In this document: positions 40,027 to 48,197 of the stretch, piece by piece
Numbering within the stretch: the first letter of the stretch is position 1
How the letters are laid out: every line of letters begins with the position of its first letter
Virus record (IMG/VR): IMGVR_UViG_3300037993_001242
Location: 124,001-188,000 of that record
Reading direction: 5' to 3' (one strand)
Length of the DNA: 64,000 bases
Source: a virus
Notes under the pieces: generated by a model
Told to the model about the DNA's origin: nothing
The model's input: the letters and a program-made list of their open reading frames with translations, nothing else
Database searches by the model: none
Position numbers and translations under genes: made by a program

Positions 40027-41331
40027 ATGACCACACCGACAAGTTTAGAAACCGGAATGGATGTAACGCTCGTACTGGATGATCTGTCTGGTATTGCGCC
40101 GACAGCGTTCGTCACGTCGAGTAGTGTCGGCGTACCTGTAACGTATGTTCCGACAGAACCAGCGTCCTCTGTAAGCAGTACTTTCTTTGCTTTCCACATG
40201 GCTTACGGTGGAGCGGCCATTTTTAATAAAAACACCAGTACTTGGACGACATATCCGGCGACTGTGGATGACGATGGTAGCTGCATTTATAACGGAACCA
40301 GATACGGCGCTCCGACTGCCGGTTCCAGAGGAGCGGTGCTGAATCAGGCAGTTGATGCTTTTAATTTGCTTCCGAACGCCGATCTCTGGATCAGTCCCGG
40401 CACCTTCGATACCGGCGGCGCGCTGTGGGCCAATCCCAGAAACATCTATCTGGATTTAAGCAATGGCTCGACATCCTTGTCGGGAAACGCAGGAACCTCC
40501 AGCAATTCCGTTTACGGGGCTGGCAGCAACAGCACGCAGTTACTCTTTACTTGCGACGGTTCCACTTGGGGCACTTTTGCCGTGATTCGTTTGGGAGCAA
40601 ACGGCTCGGTCATCGCCGGTTTGAAAATAACCGGCTACTATGACCGGCCCGATCAGTTCATTGAGGGACGGGAATTTCAATTGGGGGACACTGGCAGCGC
40701 CAACATGTTTTTGTACGATCTCTATCTTGATCCCGTCCCATGGATGCTGCCAGACACAACTGTCCTGAAAGATGGATACCAGACGGGTGCCGTAGTCTGG
40801 ACGCACGCGGGTCTAAGCGATCACCCTATCTATACCATTGAATCGGGCCACGGCACGGTGGGAGCCTTGAGTGGGAACATAGTGAATTGTACTCTTTACG
40901 GAAACTATGGAATTTTAGTGTTGGACGGCGGTTGCCCCCTTGGCCAAAGTGTAAATGTTTACAATTCGAGCCTGAATTTCAGGCATACCAGCATTGCGGG
41001 CGGTGGTGGGGCAATAACCGCCAACTACTTGGTTGGTGGTCTGCCCGGAAGGGTCAATTTCTACAACTGCATCATTGACGGCGGTGCGGTGGCCTTGATC
41101 GCGGTTGACAATCAAAGTCCTTGCACTACAAGTCTCTATAACGGGACTACGATTCAAAACATGGCAGCAGGAGCGACTGCTTCGATCACCAATGCTTCGG
41201 GCACGCTCAATGTAGCGCCCTCCGTCGTTTATCCCAATTCCAGCGGGGTGTTGACTCCCGTGGCGGATGTGGTTCCGACCGTCCCAAGTTTGCCGGTGCT
41301 CTCTTATCCCACACCCGTTTTTACTACATGA
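40027..41331 (+). CDS. Beta-helix fibre-type protein
   Basis: 434 aa from ATG 40027. N-terminus carries VPVTYVPTEPAS, a shared tag in this island, then AYGGAAIFNKNTSTWTTYPA. The central region reads as parallel beta-helix repeats of 20-25 residues (YLDLSNGSTSLSG, NIVNCTLYGNYGI, VNFYNCIIDGG). Ser/Thr/Asn ladders suit a pectate-lyase-like or tail-spike fold. No catalytic residues can be assigned. No signal peptide. Confidence 0.7.
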   Translation: MTTPTSLETGMDVTLVLDDLSGIAPTAFVTSSSVGVPVTYVPTEPASSVSSTFFAFHMAYGGAAIFNKNTSTWTTYPATVDDDGSCIYNGTRYGAPTAGSRGAVLNQAVDAFNLLPNADLWISPGTFDTGGALWANPRNIYLDLSNGSTSLSGNAGTSSNSVYGAGSNSTQLLFTCDGSTWGTFAVIRLGANGSVIAGLKITGYYDRPDQFIEGREFQLGDTGSANMFLYDLYLDPVPWMLPDTTVLKDGYQTGAVVWTHAGLSDHPIYTIESGHGTVGALSGNIVNCTLYGNYGILVLDGGCPLGQSVNVYNSSLNFRHTSIAGGGGAITANYLVGGLPGRVNFYNCIIDGGAVALIAVDNQSPCTTSLYNGTTIQNMAAGATASITNASGTLNVAPSVVYPNSSGVLTPVADVVPTVPSLPVLSYPTPVFTT

Positions 41332-41414
41332 TTTATGAACAGGCCGGAGCGGCTGCAACTGTATACGCTGCAAACACGCATCCGGTACCTGTAATTACAT
41401 GTAAAGCAGCATGA
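41328..41414 (+). CDS. Micro-protein of 28 aa
   Basis: 28 aa, MIYEQAGAAATVYAANTHPV then PVITCKAA, joined to both neighbours by ATGA overlaps. The PVPVIT segment resembles the PVT(Y/L)VP core of the island. It could be a translated linker only; moderate confidence from the coupling on both sides. Confidence 0.4.
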   Translation: MIYEQAGAAATVYAANTHPVPVITCKAA

Positions 41415-41614
41415 GCACACCAACAACAAAAACAGCCGGTATGCCGGTGACTTTGGTACCCAATCCCGGTTCAGCCGACGACGCCAGCAGCGGAGCCGAT
41501 ACCCACATCAACTATGCGGGGCCACCAACGGAAAATCCACCGGTAACGCTGGCATACATCGTCGTAGACACAAATGGCCAACAATGGCAGTACTACCAAG
41601 GAGGCTGGAACTGA
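41411..41614 (+). CDS. Small fibre-associated protein, paralogue of 38098
   Basis: 67 aa. Residues 8-30 (KTAGMPVTLVPNPGSADDAS) parallel the 38098 protein, and the C-terminus WQYYQGGWN is again aromatic. It precedes the GH27-bearing protein just as 38098 precedes the first fibre protein, suggesting one small partner per fibre. Confidence 0.65.
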   Translation: MSTPTTKTAGMPVTLVPNPGSADDASSGADTHINYAGPPTENPPVTLAYIVVDTNGQQWQYYQGGWN

Positions 41615-41618
41615 TTTT

Positions 41619-43619
41619 ATGCGAAAAACTATCTTGTTGATTTTAGTATTAACGTTTGTAAACGTGGTTTTTGCAAACATTTATACAGGCACTCTAAATG
41701 GAAACGTAAATGGGCCTTCCAGCTATGCAACAAATGCCGGTGTAGCAAATACTGTTTCTAGTACAAACTTCAACGACCAGTTGGCCCGAAGCAATACCAA
41801 CGCTCCCAATCTTTCAGTTGGCTACTCCACCACGGCGACGAATGCGTGGGTGTTAAAAGGCGGGGGATATGTTGACACTAACCCGGCAGTTTATGGCAGT
41901 AGCGGAAAAAAGATTTACTTCAATTCTTATCCAAATTATCCCGGCTTCGATGCTCAGGCAAACATTTTCAACATTTATGGTGACACAACCGGGATTCAAT
42001 TTTTGGGCTATGACGGAAGTATCCAAGGTAATTTCAAGGGCGACAATTTTAAAATAAAATCCGGCGGGAATATCCCAATCGTTGTGGATAACCACCTTGA
42101 TATGCGCCAGATGGAACCTGTGCCGATATTGCTTTACTCGGATTGGTTTGAAGTTGAAACCAACCATACCGAATCATGGACAACCAACAAAATATATTGG
42201 ATGTACACCAACGGTCTTTATGCGGCTGGTTACAATTACTTTGAGATTGATGATGGTTGGATGGCAACGGCCAGAATTGGTGGCCATCTTGTGCCCGACC
42301 CGGCTAAGTTCCCGCATGGCATAACCAACATCACCGCCTTTGCCCACTCTCTTGGTATAAAGGTCATCATCTATGATGTTGGAGGATTGACCACTTGCGC
42401 GGGTTTTCCCGGCTCGACAGCAAACTATGTGCAGCAGGATGTAGTTGATTTCATGCTCTGGGGGTTAGATGGAATTTTTGTGGATGGTTGTGTCGGCAGG
42501 CCGGAAGTATCGGGTAGTATGTTTTCGACCGCCATCCTCAATGCTGGCAATCAGGTTGGCCAATACGGGCTTGGAATTACTTTATCAAACAATCCTTCCA
42601 TGCTGTTAATGGGGTCAGTAAATTACGTTGGTTATGGCACAAGCACTCTGGTCAAAGATGCGAGAAGCCAATCATTGAATTTCAATTCGTCGGTTCTTGG
42701 GGTGCCGTTTTTCGGTGACCAATATACTGTGGAAGCGGTTGCTACCAGCGGAAAAGTTCTTCTCGAAGATACATCTGAACGAGACATCGGGAATTATTTT
42801 TCTCTGCATGATTGCATTGGAGCCGTTCCCTGCGGAATAAGTCAGTTGGTTATGACTACGAATGCCCAGCAAGCATTTGTGACTATGAGCGCAATGATGC
42901 CGGGCGATGTCTGGTTGACAGGAGTTACCAATCCCATCAACCTTTTCCCGTTCACAAACTTGGAAGTGAATGCAGCGATTAAAAATCCTTTGTGTTCGCC
43001 GGGAACGCTGATTTCGTCAAACACGCAAGCGATGGTGTTTACCCGCGCCCTTGGTTCTTATCCGGCTACAAATGTTCCGCCAACTATAGGAACGAGCAAT
43101 CTGGTTGCCTTCTTCAACTTCAGCAATGTCGCTCAGAATGTCGCGGTAACGTTGCCATCCGGCAACTATTACAACGTTCGCGATCTGTGGTTCCAGACGA
43201 ACTTCGTTGGCCCTGCGACCGGCACATTTTCCTTTTTGGTTCCATCTAACAATGCAAGCCTGTTTTTGCTTCAACAGGTGCCGAACACGCTCGTTGGCGG
43301 AATTCTTCTTTCCAATGACTTTGCGAATGGGGCATCCATTTATTTGCCCGGCGGCACAAACTCAGGATCACAAGCAATAAGGGTCGGAGGGTTTTTGGGG
43401 GCCTCTACAACGCCCGGAATTACATCTGACAACACGACCCTGATTCTGGTTGGAGGGGGTTTCGCCGGGACTCAATTTCAAAACAAAGCGCGCAACCTGA
43501 TTACGGGACAAATTTACGACAATGGAACTTTTCAAATTGTCGGCCCTCTGATTGTCGGGGTGCAGGTGGTATATCCTCACTTAACCAACCATGTTTATAC
43601 TTGGACTGATGCCCCATGA
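41619..43619 (+). CDS. Exported GH27-type alpha-galactosidase-like protein
   Basis: 666 aa from ATG 41619; signal peptide MRKTILLILVLTFVNVVFA. Residues 170-300 match a GH27 barrel: YFEIDDGW (207-214), LVPDPAKFPHG (224-234), TTCAGFPGSTANY (258-270) and WGLDGIFVDGC (281-291), where D289 corresponds to the nucleophile of the family's (K/F)xDxC motif. The first 160 residues look like a fibre attachment region. GH27 enzymes remove terminal alpha-galactose or GalNAc, so it may trim or recognise cell-surface glycans. The acid/base Asp cannot be fixed by eye. Confidence 0.8.
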   Translation: MRKTILLILVLTFVNVVFANIYTGTLNGNVNGPSSYATNAGVANTVSSTNFNDQLARSNTNAPNLSVGYSTTATNAWVLKGGGYVDTNPAVYGSSGKKIYFNSYPNYPGFDAQANIFNIYGDTTGIQFLGYDGSIQGNFKGDNFKIKSGGNIPIVVDNHLDMRQMEPVPILLYSDWFEVETNHTESWTTNKIYWMYTNGLYAAGYNYFEIDDGWMATARIGGHLVPDPAKFPHGITNITAFAHSLGIKVIIYDVGGLTTCAGFPGSTANYVQQDVVDFMLWGLDGIFVDGCVGRPEVSGSMFSTAILNAGNQVGQYGLGITLSNNPSMLLMGSVNYVGYGTSTLVKDARSQSLNFNSSVLGVPFFGDQYTVEAVATSGKVLLEDTSERDIGNYFSLHDCIGAVPCGISQLVMTTNAQQAFVTMSAMMPGDVWLTGVTNPINLFPFTNLEVNAAIKNPLCSPGTLISSNTQAMVFTRALGSYPATNVPPTIGTSNLVAFFNFSNVAQNVAVTLPSGNYYNVRDLWFQTNFVGPATGTFSFLVPSNNASLFLLQQVPNTLVGGILLSNDFANGASIYLPGGTNSGSQAIRVGGFLGASTTPGITSDNTTLILVGGGFAGTQFQNKARNLITGQIYDNGTFQIVGPLIVGVQVVYPHLTNHVYTWTDAP

Positions 43620-43637
43620 CAACACGCGCAAAATCTT

Positions 43638-43793
43638 ATGAAAAATAACGCTATATTTGGATATGTGGGAGTTTTATTTTTTCTGATTGCTTCTATTTTA
43701 CTTGGATCAGCGGACTGGAAAATAGCGGCTGGATTAAGTGCCTTGGGAATATCAGTAATTTGTTTCTGGCGATGTATTCGTAAAAATTCATGA
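43638..43793 (+). CDS. Small membrane protein, two spans
   Basis: 51 aa: MKNNA, one hydrophobic segment (IFGYVGVLFFLIASILLG), a short loop, a second (IAAGLSALGISVICFW) and a basic end (RCIRKNS). Size and topology suit a class II holin or antiholin. A 20-codon frame (MTTPNENLCRWLS...) begins over its stop at 43790 and may be a tiny coupled gene. Confidence 0.55.
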   Translation: MKNNAIFGYVGVLFFLIASILLGSADWKIAAGLSALGISVICFWRCIRKNS

Positions 43794-43864
43794 CCACCCC
43801 AAATGAAAATCTTTGCCGCTGGCTCTCTTGTGTGTCTTTGTGCGCGGGTTGAATCACAATCCGG

Positions 43865-44446
43865 TTAAGTCCAGTCCCAGCCACACAGAGGACAGATTTC
43901 CAAAAAAGTGTATACCGTCTCCGTAAAGAAAGCTCCTTCTTCCTGCGACCGCCGTCCATAACTGATCTGCTTGCAGCACGGACACTGACGCGTCTCCACA
44001 CGGCGCTTGTTCCGCCGGAGGACTCGCCAGTCGGTGATTAAGTTGCACGATCTGCGCCGTATCATATTGGCCATCCGCTGCTCGACGCTGTCCATAATCC
44101 ACCAAGCACCAGCTTCTTTGGCTCGGTCATAGTACGTCCGAAATTCTTCAAAAATAACGGCCCGTCTGTTTTCACCGTGGCGGTGAGAGACCAGCAACAG
44201 CCACACGCAGCCAAATTGAACAATACTGACTGGAAGACGCATCCACGTCGTCCATGTGCTGACACCATAGACAAAATCAACGAGCATCAGGAGAAGTTGA
44301 TCCGCACCCATGCTCCCGTTGAGCATGACGCCCCACTTGACGATTGGGTTGTCCAGCCAGTGCAATTCGCGATAACGTGGTATCGGCGGCAATGCGTGCA
44401 GCAGCGCGTGCTTAAAATCGCTGGCGCTTCCTTCTTCCGGGATCAT
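43865..44446 (-). CDS. Tag-B membrane-associated protein
   Basis: 193 aa. N-terminus MIPEEGSASDFKHALLHALP is tag B. Residues about 42-90 contain a hydrophobic region (GADQLLLMLVDFVYGV, VSIVQFGCVWLLLVSH). A C-terminal zinc ribbon pairs CPCCKQISYG with CPLCGWDW. A tagged, membrane-anchored zinc protein; function unknown. ATGA overlap with the 44443 gene. Confidence 0.7.
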   Translation of the reverse strand: MIPEEGSASDFKHALLHALPPIPRYRELHWLDNPIVKWGVMLNGSMGADQLLLMLVDFVYGVSTWTTWMRLPVSIVQFGCVWLLLVSHRHGENRRAVIFEEFRTYYDRAKEAGAWWIMDSVEQRMANMIRRRSCNLITDWRVLRRNKRRVETRQCPCCKQISYGRRSQEEGAFFTETVYTFLEICPLCGWDWT

Positions 44447-44661
44447 GGCTTGATGAAAGAACCGGTAGCCTGCTCGTCCCAGCCCATGTCCTCGTCGATC
44501 TCCGCGCCATTCTTGCGGCTAAACTCCCACGGGCCGCAATAAATGCGGTCTTTGGTGACGCCGGTCACTTTCAACGTCATAACAGCACCGCCAACGCCGC
44601 CGATTAATCGTTCGACGCTGTCACCGACCTGAACTTTATCCAGTTTATTTTCAGCACTCAT
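44443..44661 (-). CDS. Small hypothetical protein
   Basis: 72 aa. A small beta barrel (VQVGDSVERLIGGVGGAVMT, LKVTGVTKDRIYCGPWEFSR) with an acidic end, of a type common in phages. Unknown function. Divergent from the release-factor gene; the 37-base gap must hold both start regions. Confidence 0.65.
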   Translation of the reverse strand: MSAENKLDKVQVGDSVERLIGGVGGAVMTLKVTGVTKDRIYCGPWEFSRKNGAEIDEDMGWDEQATGSFIKP

Positions 44662-44698
44662 TTTGTTTACATCCTTAATTTGTGTGGTAATTTACGGC

Positions 44699-45352
44699 AT
44701 GAACCTCGTCATTGAAATTCGGGCCGCCGAAGGCGGTGATGATGCCAAACAATTGGTCGTCGAGCAATCCAAGCTGTACTCTCGCCTCTGTTCCAAAGCC
44801 GGTCTCTGACTGGAAGCGGTCGAAATCCGTCCCGGCTTCGCCGCACTGCGCGTCACCGGCGCTACTGCCCAACAAGTCTTCCAAAACGAATCCGGCGGCC
44901 ACCGCTGGATGCGAGATCGCACCGGCAAAGTCCACACCAGCACCGTCACCGTGGCTGTCTTGGAAGAACCGACCTCCGGCCAACTTACGCTCAACATGGC
45001 CGACGTAGACATCACCGCCTGCCGGGGTTCCGGTGCGGGCGGCCAGCATCGCAACAAAGTCAGCAGCGCCATCCAGATCAGGCACCGACCCACCGGCTTG
45101 TACGTCCGCTGCGAGACCGAGCGGTCGCAGCACCAAAACCGGGAAATTGCGCTGGCCGTCCTGCGCGCCCGGCTGTGGGAGGCCCGCCAGCACGAAACCG
45201 TCCAGCAGGCCAATGGCATCCGCCGCGACCAAATCGGCAGCGGAATGCGCGGCGACAAACGCCGGACGGTAGCGTTGCATCGGGGTGAAGCGGTGGATCA
45301 TATCACAGGAAAGCGCTGGCGCATTGTGGATTATCTCAAAGGCAACTGGTAA
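44699..45352 (+). CDS. Class-I release-factor-like protein with in-frame TGA
   Basis: 218 codons in one frame from ATG 44699 to TAA 45350. Codon 37 is TGA (44807-44809) and the homology continues on both sides in the same frame. The protein has ESGGHRW, then a shortened RDRTGKVHTS where bacterial RF1/RF2 carry the stop-reading PxT/SPF loop, and CRGSGAGGQHRNKVSSA with the catalytic GGQ, then ERSQHQN. It hydrolyses peptidyl-tRNA at the ribosome, perhaps as a rescue factor without stop-codon specificity. Readthrough, a nonsense mutation, or autoregulation are the choices. Confidence 0.8.
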
Positions 45353-45356
45353 AAAG

Positions 45357-45617
45357 CTACGGCGTTACACGGGGCAAAGTCTCGATAAAAGCCTGCACCT
45401 TGGCAATCAACTCGCCCATCGTCCGCGCCTCGATTTTGTGTTCACCGGTGGTGTTACCATTTTTAAATGTCACGTTGGCATAAATCACTGGCGGATGATC
45501 GGGCCACCCCTCGATCCTGTACCATCGCAGCATAACACCCGTAATATGCGCCGATGCAAACGGGTCTTGAAGCAAAGACAGCGCGTCTTGATGGATGGCT
45601 CCGCCCAGCAAATTCAT
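45357..45617 (-). CDS. Hypothetical protein
   Basis: 86 aa from ATG 45617 (MNLLGGAIHQDALSLL); a Met 12 codons upstream would overlap the HNH gene. Beta-rich middle (VMLRWYRIEGWPDHPPVIYA) and a helical end (AKVQAFIETLPRVTP). TATTTG with a distant TTGCGA upstream may be a promoter. Unknown. Confidence 0.55.
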   Translation of the reverse strand: MNLLGGAIHQDALSLLQDPFASAHITGVMLRWYRIEGWPDHPPVIYANVTFKNGNTTGEHKIEARTMGELIAKVQAFIETLPRVTP

Positions 45618-45634
45618 GTGTATACAAATAGCGG

Positions 45635-46009
45635 TTACGATTGAGGATCGCAATTCATATTTTTATACACTGGGGCCGTATTCCGGTTCCGCTGGCGTAT
45701 CCTGCCGCATTCTGACCGCCGCCGGAGTTCCTCAATGCCAACCTGTTTTTCCGTGACAATGTTGTAGGCGTGGTTGCAAGCATGATGTGAAAGCACCACC
45801 CGTCTCTCCCCGCTGTGCCTGCCGCGCTCCGGGGAATAACGGGAATCAAGATGCTCAAAGGTGGCCAGATCGGACGGCTGCGGCTGGTGCCGGACGTGCC
45901 CCTGCATCAACCGCATGGGCTTGTGGCACCAGTAACAAAGCCCCTTTTGCAGGTTAAAAAGTCTTACCCGCTTTTCCCACTTACGCTGTGACTCAGAGAA
46001 TTCGGACAT
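45635..46009 (-). CDS. HNH endonuclease-like protein
   Basis: 124 aa from ATG 46009. CYWCHKPM (first zinc knuckle), ATFEHLDSRYSPERG (His-containing strand), then VVLSHHACNHAYN with the final Cys-Asn-His. The layout fits the zinc-bearing HNH class. It may be a homing nuclease or a packaging nicking enzyme; the neighbourhood does not decide. Overlaps 45993 by 17 bases. Confidence 0.75.
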   Translation of the reverse strand: MSEFSESQRKWEKRVRLFNLQKGLCYWCHKPMRLMQGHVRHQPQPSDLATFEHLDSRYSPERGRHSGERRVVLSHHACNHAYNIVTEKQVGIEELRRRSECGRIRQRNRNTAPVYKNMNCDPQS

Positions 46010-46832
46010 TCGACCACCATTTCTCGTCAGCTTCGTTACGGGTCGCTTGGGCAATGGCAACCTTTCGCTGACGGACTTTGACTTTTTGCTGCTGTCCCAT
46101 ATCCCGCCACTGGAACCACTTCCCGTCCAGACAAAAGAACTCGGTCTCCTTGACTTCGTTCATGACGGCGTTTTTATCCAATGATTTAGTTTTGCTTTCC
46201 ATAAATTTTACAAGGTTTTGCCATGACTCGGTTTTTTCGATGATGGCGCGGGCGCACTCTGAAGCGGCGTCAAAACCGGACTCTACGTAGCACAGGCCGA
46301 TTTCAACTTCTGCCGCCGATCCCCGGCGCGTATCACCGTGCCCCAGATTCTTGTTGCGGATCAATTGGCCCGAAAAATCAAAATACAGCCGCTGATCCGT
46401 GCTGCACAGTTCATGCACCATCACCCGCCCGGTCAGCGCCACCAGTGCATCACCAAAATGTTCCAACTGCCGGTTCGTGTATTTCTTGTTTCCGACAATG
46501 ACCGCCGGGGATTGTATCAAAATACGGGGCGAAGGGGCGGCTCGTGGCACTTGAATCACTGGCGGCGAAGGCTGAATCACGTCAGCTACCGGTATTGGCT
46601 TATCACCGTCCAAGGCATCGGCGGCGCTCGGCTCGTGGATGTCTTGAAAAAGACGCTTCCAATCCGTGATGGGCGTGCCGTCCAGTGTATTGACCGTGTA
46701 GCGGCCTGTCGCAATCAACCGGCGCACAAATTCCTTGCTGGCCTTGCCTTTAAAGGGGATGGGACGCCTTTCGTATTCAGGCACCACCGGCGGGCTGGGA
46801 GGTTGAGTGGAGCTATCGGCGTCGGCGCTCAT
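45993..46832 (-). CDS. Hypothetical protein with Pro-rich linker
   Basis: 279 aa. The disordered N-terminus (STQPPSPPVVP, QPSPPVIQVPRAAPS) joins two modules, a FKGKASKEFVRRLIATGRYT segment and a C-terminal alpha/beta part with GNKKYTNRQLEHFGDALVAL. No recognised family. Overlaps the wHTH gene by 20 bases. Confidence 0.6.
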   Translation of the reverse strand: MSADADSSTQPPSPPVVPEYERRPIPFKGKASKEFVRRLIATGRYTVNTLDGTPITDWKRLFQDIHEPSAADALDGDKPIPVADVIQPSPPVIQVPRAAPSPRILIQSPAVIVGNKKYTNRQLEHFGDALVALTGRVMVHELCSTDQRLYFDFSGQLIRNKNLGHGDTRRGSAAEVEIGLCYVESGFDAASECARAIIEKTESWQNLVKFMESKTKSLDKNAVMNEVKETEFFCLDGKWFQWRDMGQQQKVKVRQRKVAIAQATRNEADEKWWSNVRIL

Positions 46833-47319
46833 GCTTGGGGGCTAAAAGTGATTGACCGTCGATGGATTGCATTTTATGCGCCTTGAACAGCGTAATGAGG
46901 CTGTCCATGCCTTCCGGCTTGACGGCACCATACTCGGCCATGGCACGGCCAATAGTCACCAGCCTTTCGATTTTCCGGTAGAGCACCGCTGTTTCCGCCT
47001 GCAAGTACAGATTGCACTCTGCCCGGCTGATGGGCAGCCGGTAACCACCGCCGCTGCCAACGCTCACAATCACTGGAATGTGATGCTTGGTGCGCAGCGA
47101 TCCCACGATGTCGTCCAGTGAGGAACTTATCGGGCAAGCTGCCGCATAGAGTTCGCTGGTCTTGACCTGACGAGCGTCATTGAGGGCCTTCACCAGCACA
47201 CCAACAATTGCCTGCTCGTCCTTCGTCATTTGGCCCCACTGGGCCTTTACCTGCTCGTCTATCTGTTTTACGAAAACATCATCTACCTGAATATCAACAC
47301 GTAAGACTCGTTGTGGCAT
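46813..47319 (-). CDS. Winged-helix regulator, probably autoregulated
   Basis: 168 aa. Residues about 30-85 carry a winged helix: TKDEQAIVGVLVKALNDARQ, then SSLDDIVGSLRTKHHI and a wing GSGGGYRLP. The promoter just upstream (TTGACA-17-TAAACT) is overlapped by a 23-bp palindrome, the usual layout for a self-regulating repressor. C-terminal helices likely dimerise. Function inferred. Confidence 0.7.
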   Translation of the reverse strand: MPQRVLRVDIQVDDVFVKQIDEQVKAQWGQMTKDEQAIVGVLVKALNDARQVKTSELYAAACPISSSLDDIVGSLRTKHHIPVIVSVGSGGGYRLPISRAECNLYLQAETAVLYRKIERLVTIGRAMAEYGAVKPEGMDSLITLFKAHKMQSIDGQSLLAPKHERRRR

Positions 47320-47323
47320 ATTT

Positions 47324-47346
47324 AATTGGTAATTAGTTTACCAATT
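47324..47346 (-). promoter_or_regulatory. Operator-like palindrome over the regulator's promoter
   Basis: AATTGGTAA (47324-47332) and its exact inverse TTACCAATT (47338-47346), spacer TTAGT. It covers the -10 (TAAACT, read on the - strand at 47335-47340), so a bound repressor would block RNA polymerase. Confidence 0.65.
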
Positions 47347-47363
47347 GATTCACACCCTGTCAA
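47335..47363 (-). promoter_or_regulatory. Sigma70 promoter of the wHTH gene
   Basis: - strand TTGACA (47358-47363), 17 bp, TAAACT (47335-47340); the ATG is 15 bases further on, so this is not a leaderless promoter. Preceded by a terminator hairpin. Confidence 0.75.
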
Positions 47364-47369
47364 ACAAAA

Positions 47370-47401
47370 CAGCGCGGCTGGGAATCAAACCAGCCGCGCT
47401 G
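47370..47401 (-). terminator. Terminator of the 47434 operon
   Basis: 12-bp stem CAGCGCGGCTGG / CCAGCCGCGCTG with an 8-base loop, followed in the - strand direction by TTTTGTTT. Upstream genes end here and the regulator's own promoter begins directly after. Confidence 0.8.
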
Positions 47402-47433
47402 CAACCCTAACCCAAACGTTTGCCTCTTTGTAA

Positions 47434-47724
47434 CTACCCACCAAAAGCTTCGACACTGCTGAGTACCGCCGTGTTCAACACCACGTATTCCTGTGTGTCC
47501 CAGTCCCATGCCTCGAAAACCAGCACGTCGGCGTCCCCGATGGCGCGTTCGCGATCAATGACGGCGGGACTGGGACTGCCGGGGAGTTTTTTGACACGAG
47601 CCGTGTCCAGCAACTCGGCCTTGATCATTGGCCGGTCACCAACACGGATGTAATGGGCATACTCCGGGTCAGGCGTCCAGAAGCCATCAGGCGTTTCAGC
47701 GCGGCCTGTCCGGTACAAAGTCAT
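47434..47724 (-). CDS. Small hypothetical protein
   Basis: 96 aa, Asp/Glu-rich and beta-type (MTLYRTGRAETPDGFWTPDP, PEYAHYIRVGDRPMIKAELL, ADVLVFEAWDWDTQEYVVLN). ORF begins where the previous paralogue gene ends. Unknown function; last gene before the terminator. Confidence 0.65.
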   Translation of the reverse strand: MTLYRTGRAETPDGFWTPDPEYAHYIRVGDRPMIKAELLDTARVKKLPGSPSPAVIDRERAIGDADVLVFEAWDWDTQEYVVLNTAVLSSVEAFGG

Positions 47725-48197
47725 TAAACTGGCGGTGGTTCCGTTGGCAGAGGTTCAGCCGGTGGTGCTTCGACTGGCGGTTCCGGCACAGCAGGTTCGG
47801 CTGCCGCAGTCTCTGCGGGGGCACCGGCAGGTGGTGCGGGAGGAGCACCAAATTTGGCCCGAAGTTCTTCGTCCGTCATCAGTACATCCCGAAAGCGCTT
47901 TTCCGGCCCTCGCAACCAACGAGCTTCGGCTTCCTCGCGGGAGACCGGCGGATACGTCTGCTGCGTAACCGGACTCGTAAATCCGTTCACGCGCTCGTCG
48001 ACGAAACGTTTCTTGACCTGATCCAGCACACGCTGCATCCACGGCTCCCAGTTGCCCTCTGACGCGGCTTCTGGAGCCACAGGCTCGGCAGCAGGCGGAG
48101 CGGAGGCTGTGGGCACGGCGGGCGTCGCCGGGGCGGGTTCTTCAGGCGGAGGTTCTTGGTCTTCCCTGACCTGACGGATCGTGTCTTTGGCGTTCAT
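47724..48197 (-). CDS. WEPWM-family paralogue 1, Pro-rich
   Basis: 157 aa. Starts MNAKDTIRQVREDQEPPPEE, a short helix ending V-R-E like tag A, then a Pro/Ala linker, then the family core NWEPWMQRVLDQVKKRFVDE with ERVNGFTSP and YPPVSREEAEARW, and another Pro/Ala tail. First of four tandem relatives joined by ATGA overlaps. Unknown function. Confidence 0.7.
   Translation of the reverse strand: MNAKDTIRQVREDQEPPPEEPAPATPAVPTASAPPAAEPVAPEAASEGNWEPWMQRVLDQVKKRFVDERVNGFTSPVTQQTYPPVSREEAEARWLRGPEKRFRDVLMTDEELRAKFGAPPAPPAGAPAETAAAEPAVPEPPVEAPPAEPLPTEPPPV

Noticed and set aside
44712-45008. +1-frame extension in the release-factor gene (prfB-type frameshift)
   Set aside because: The +1 frame after CTC TGA has no release-factor homology; homology stays in frame 0 on both sides.
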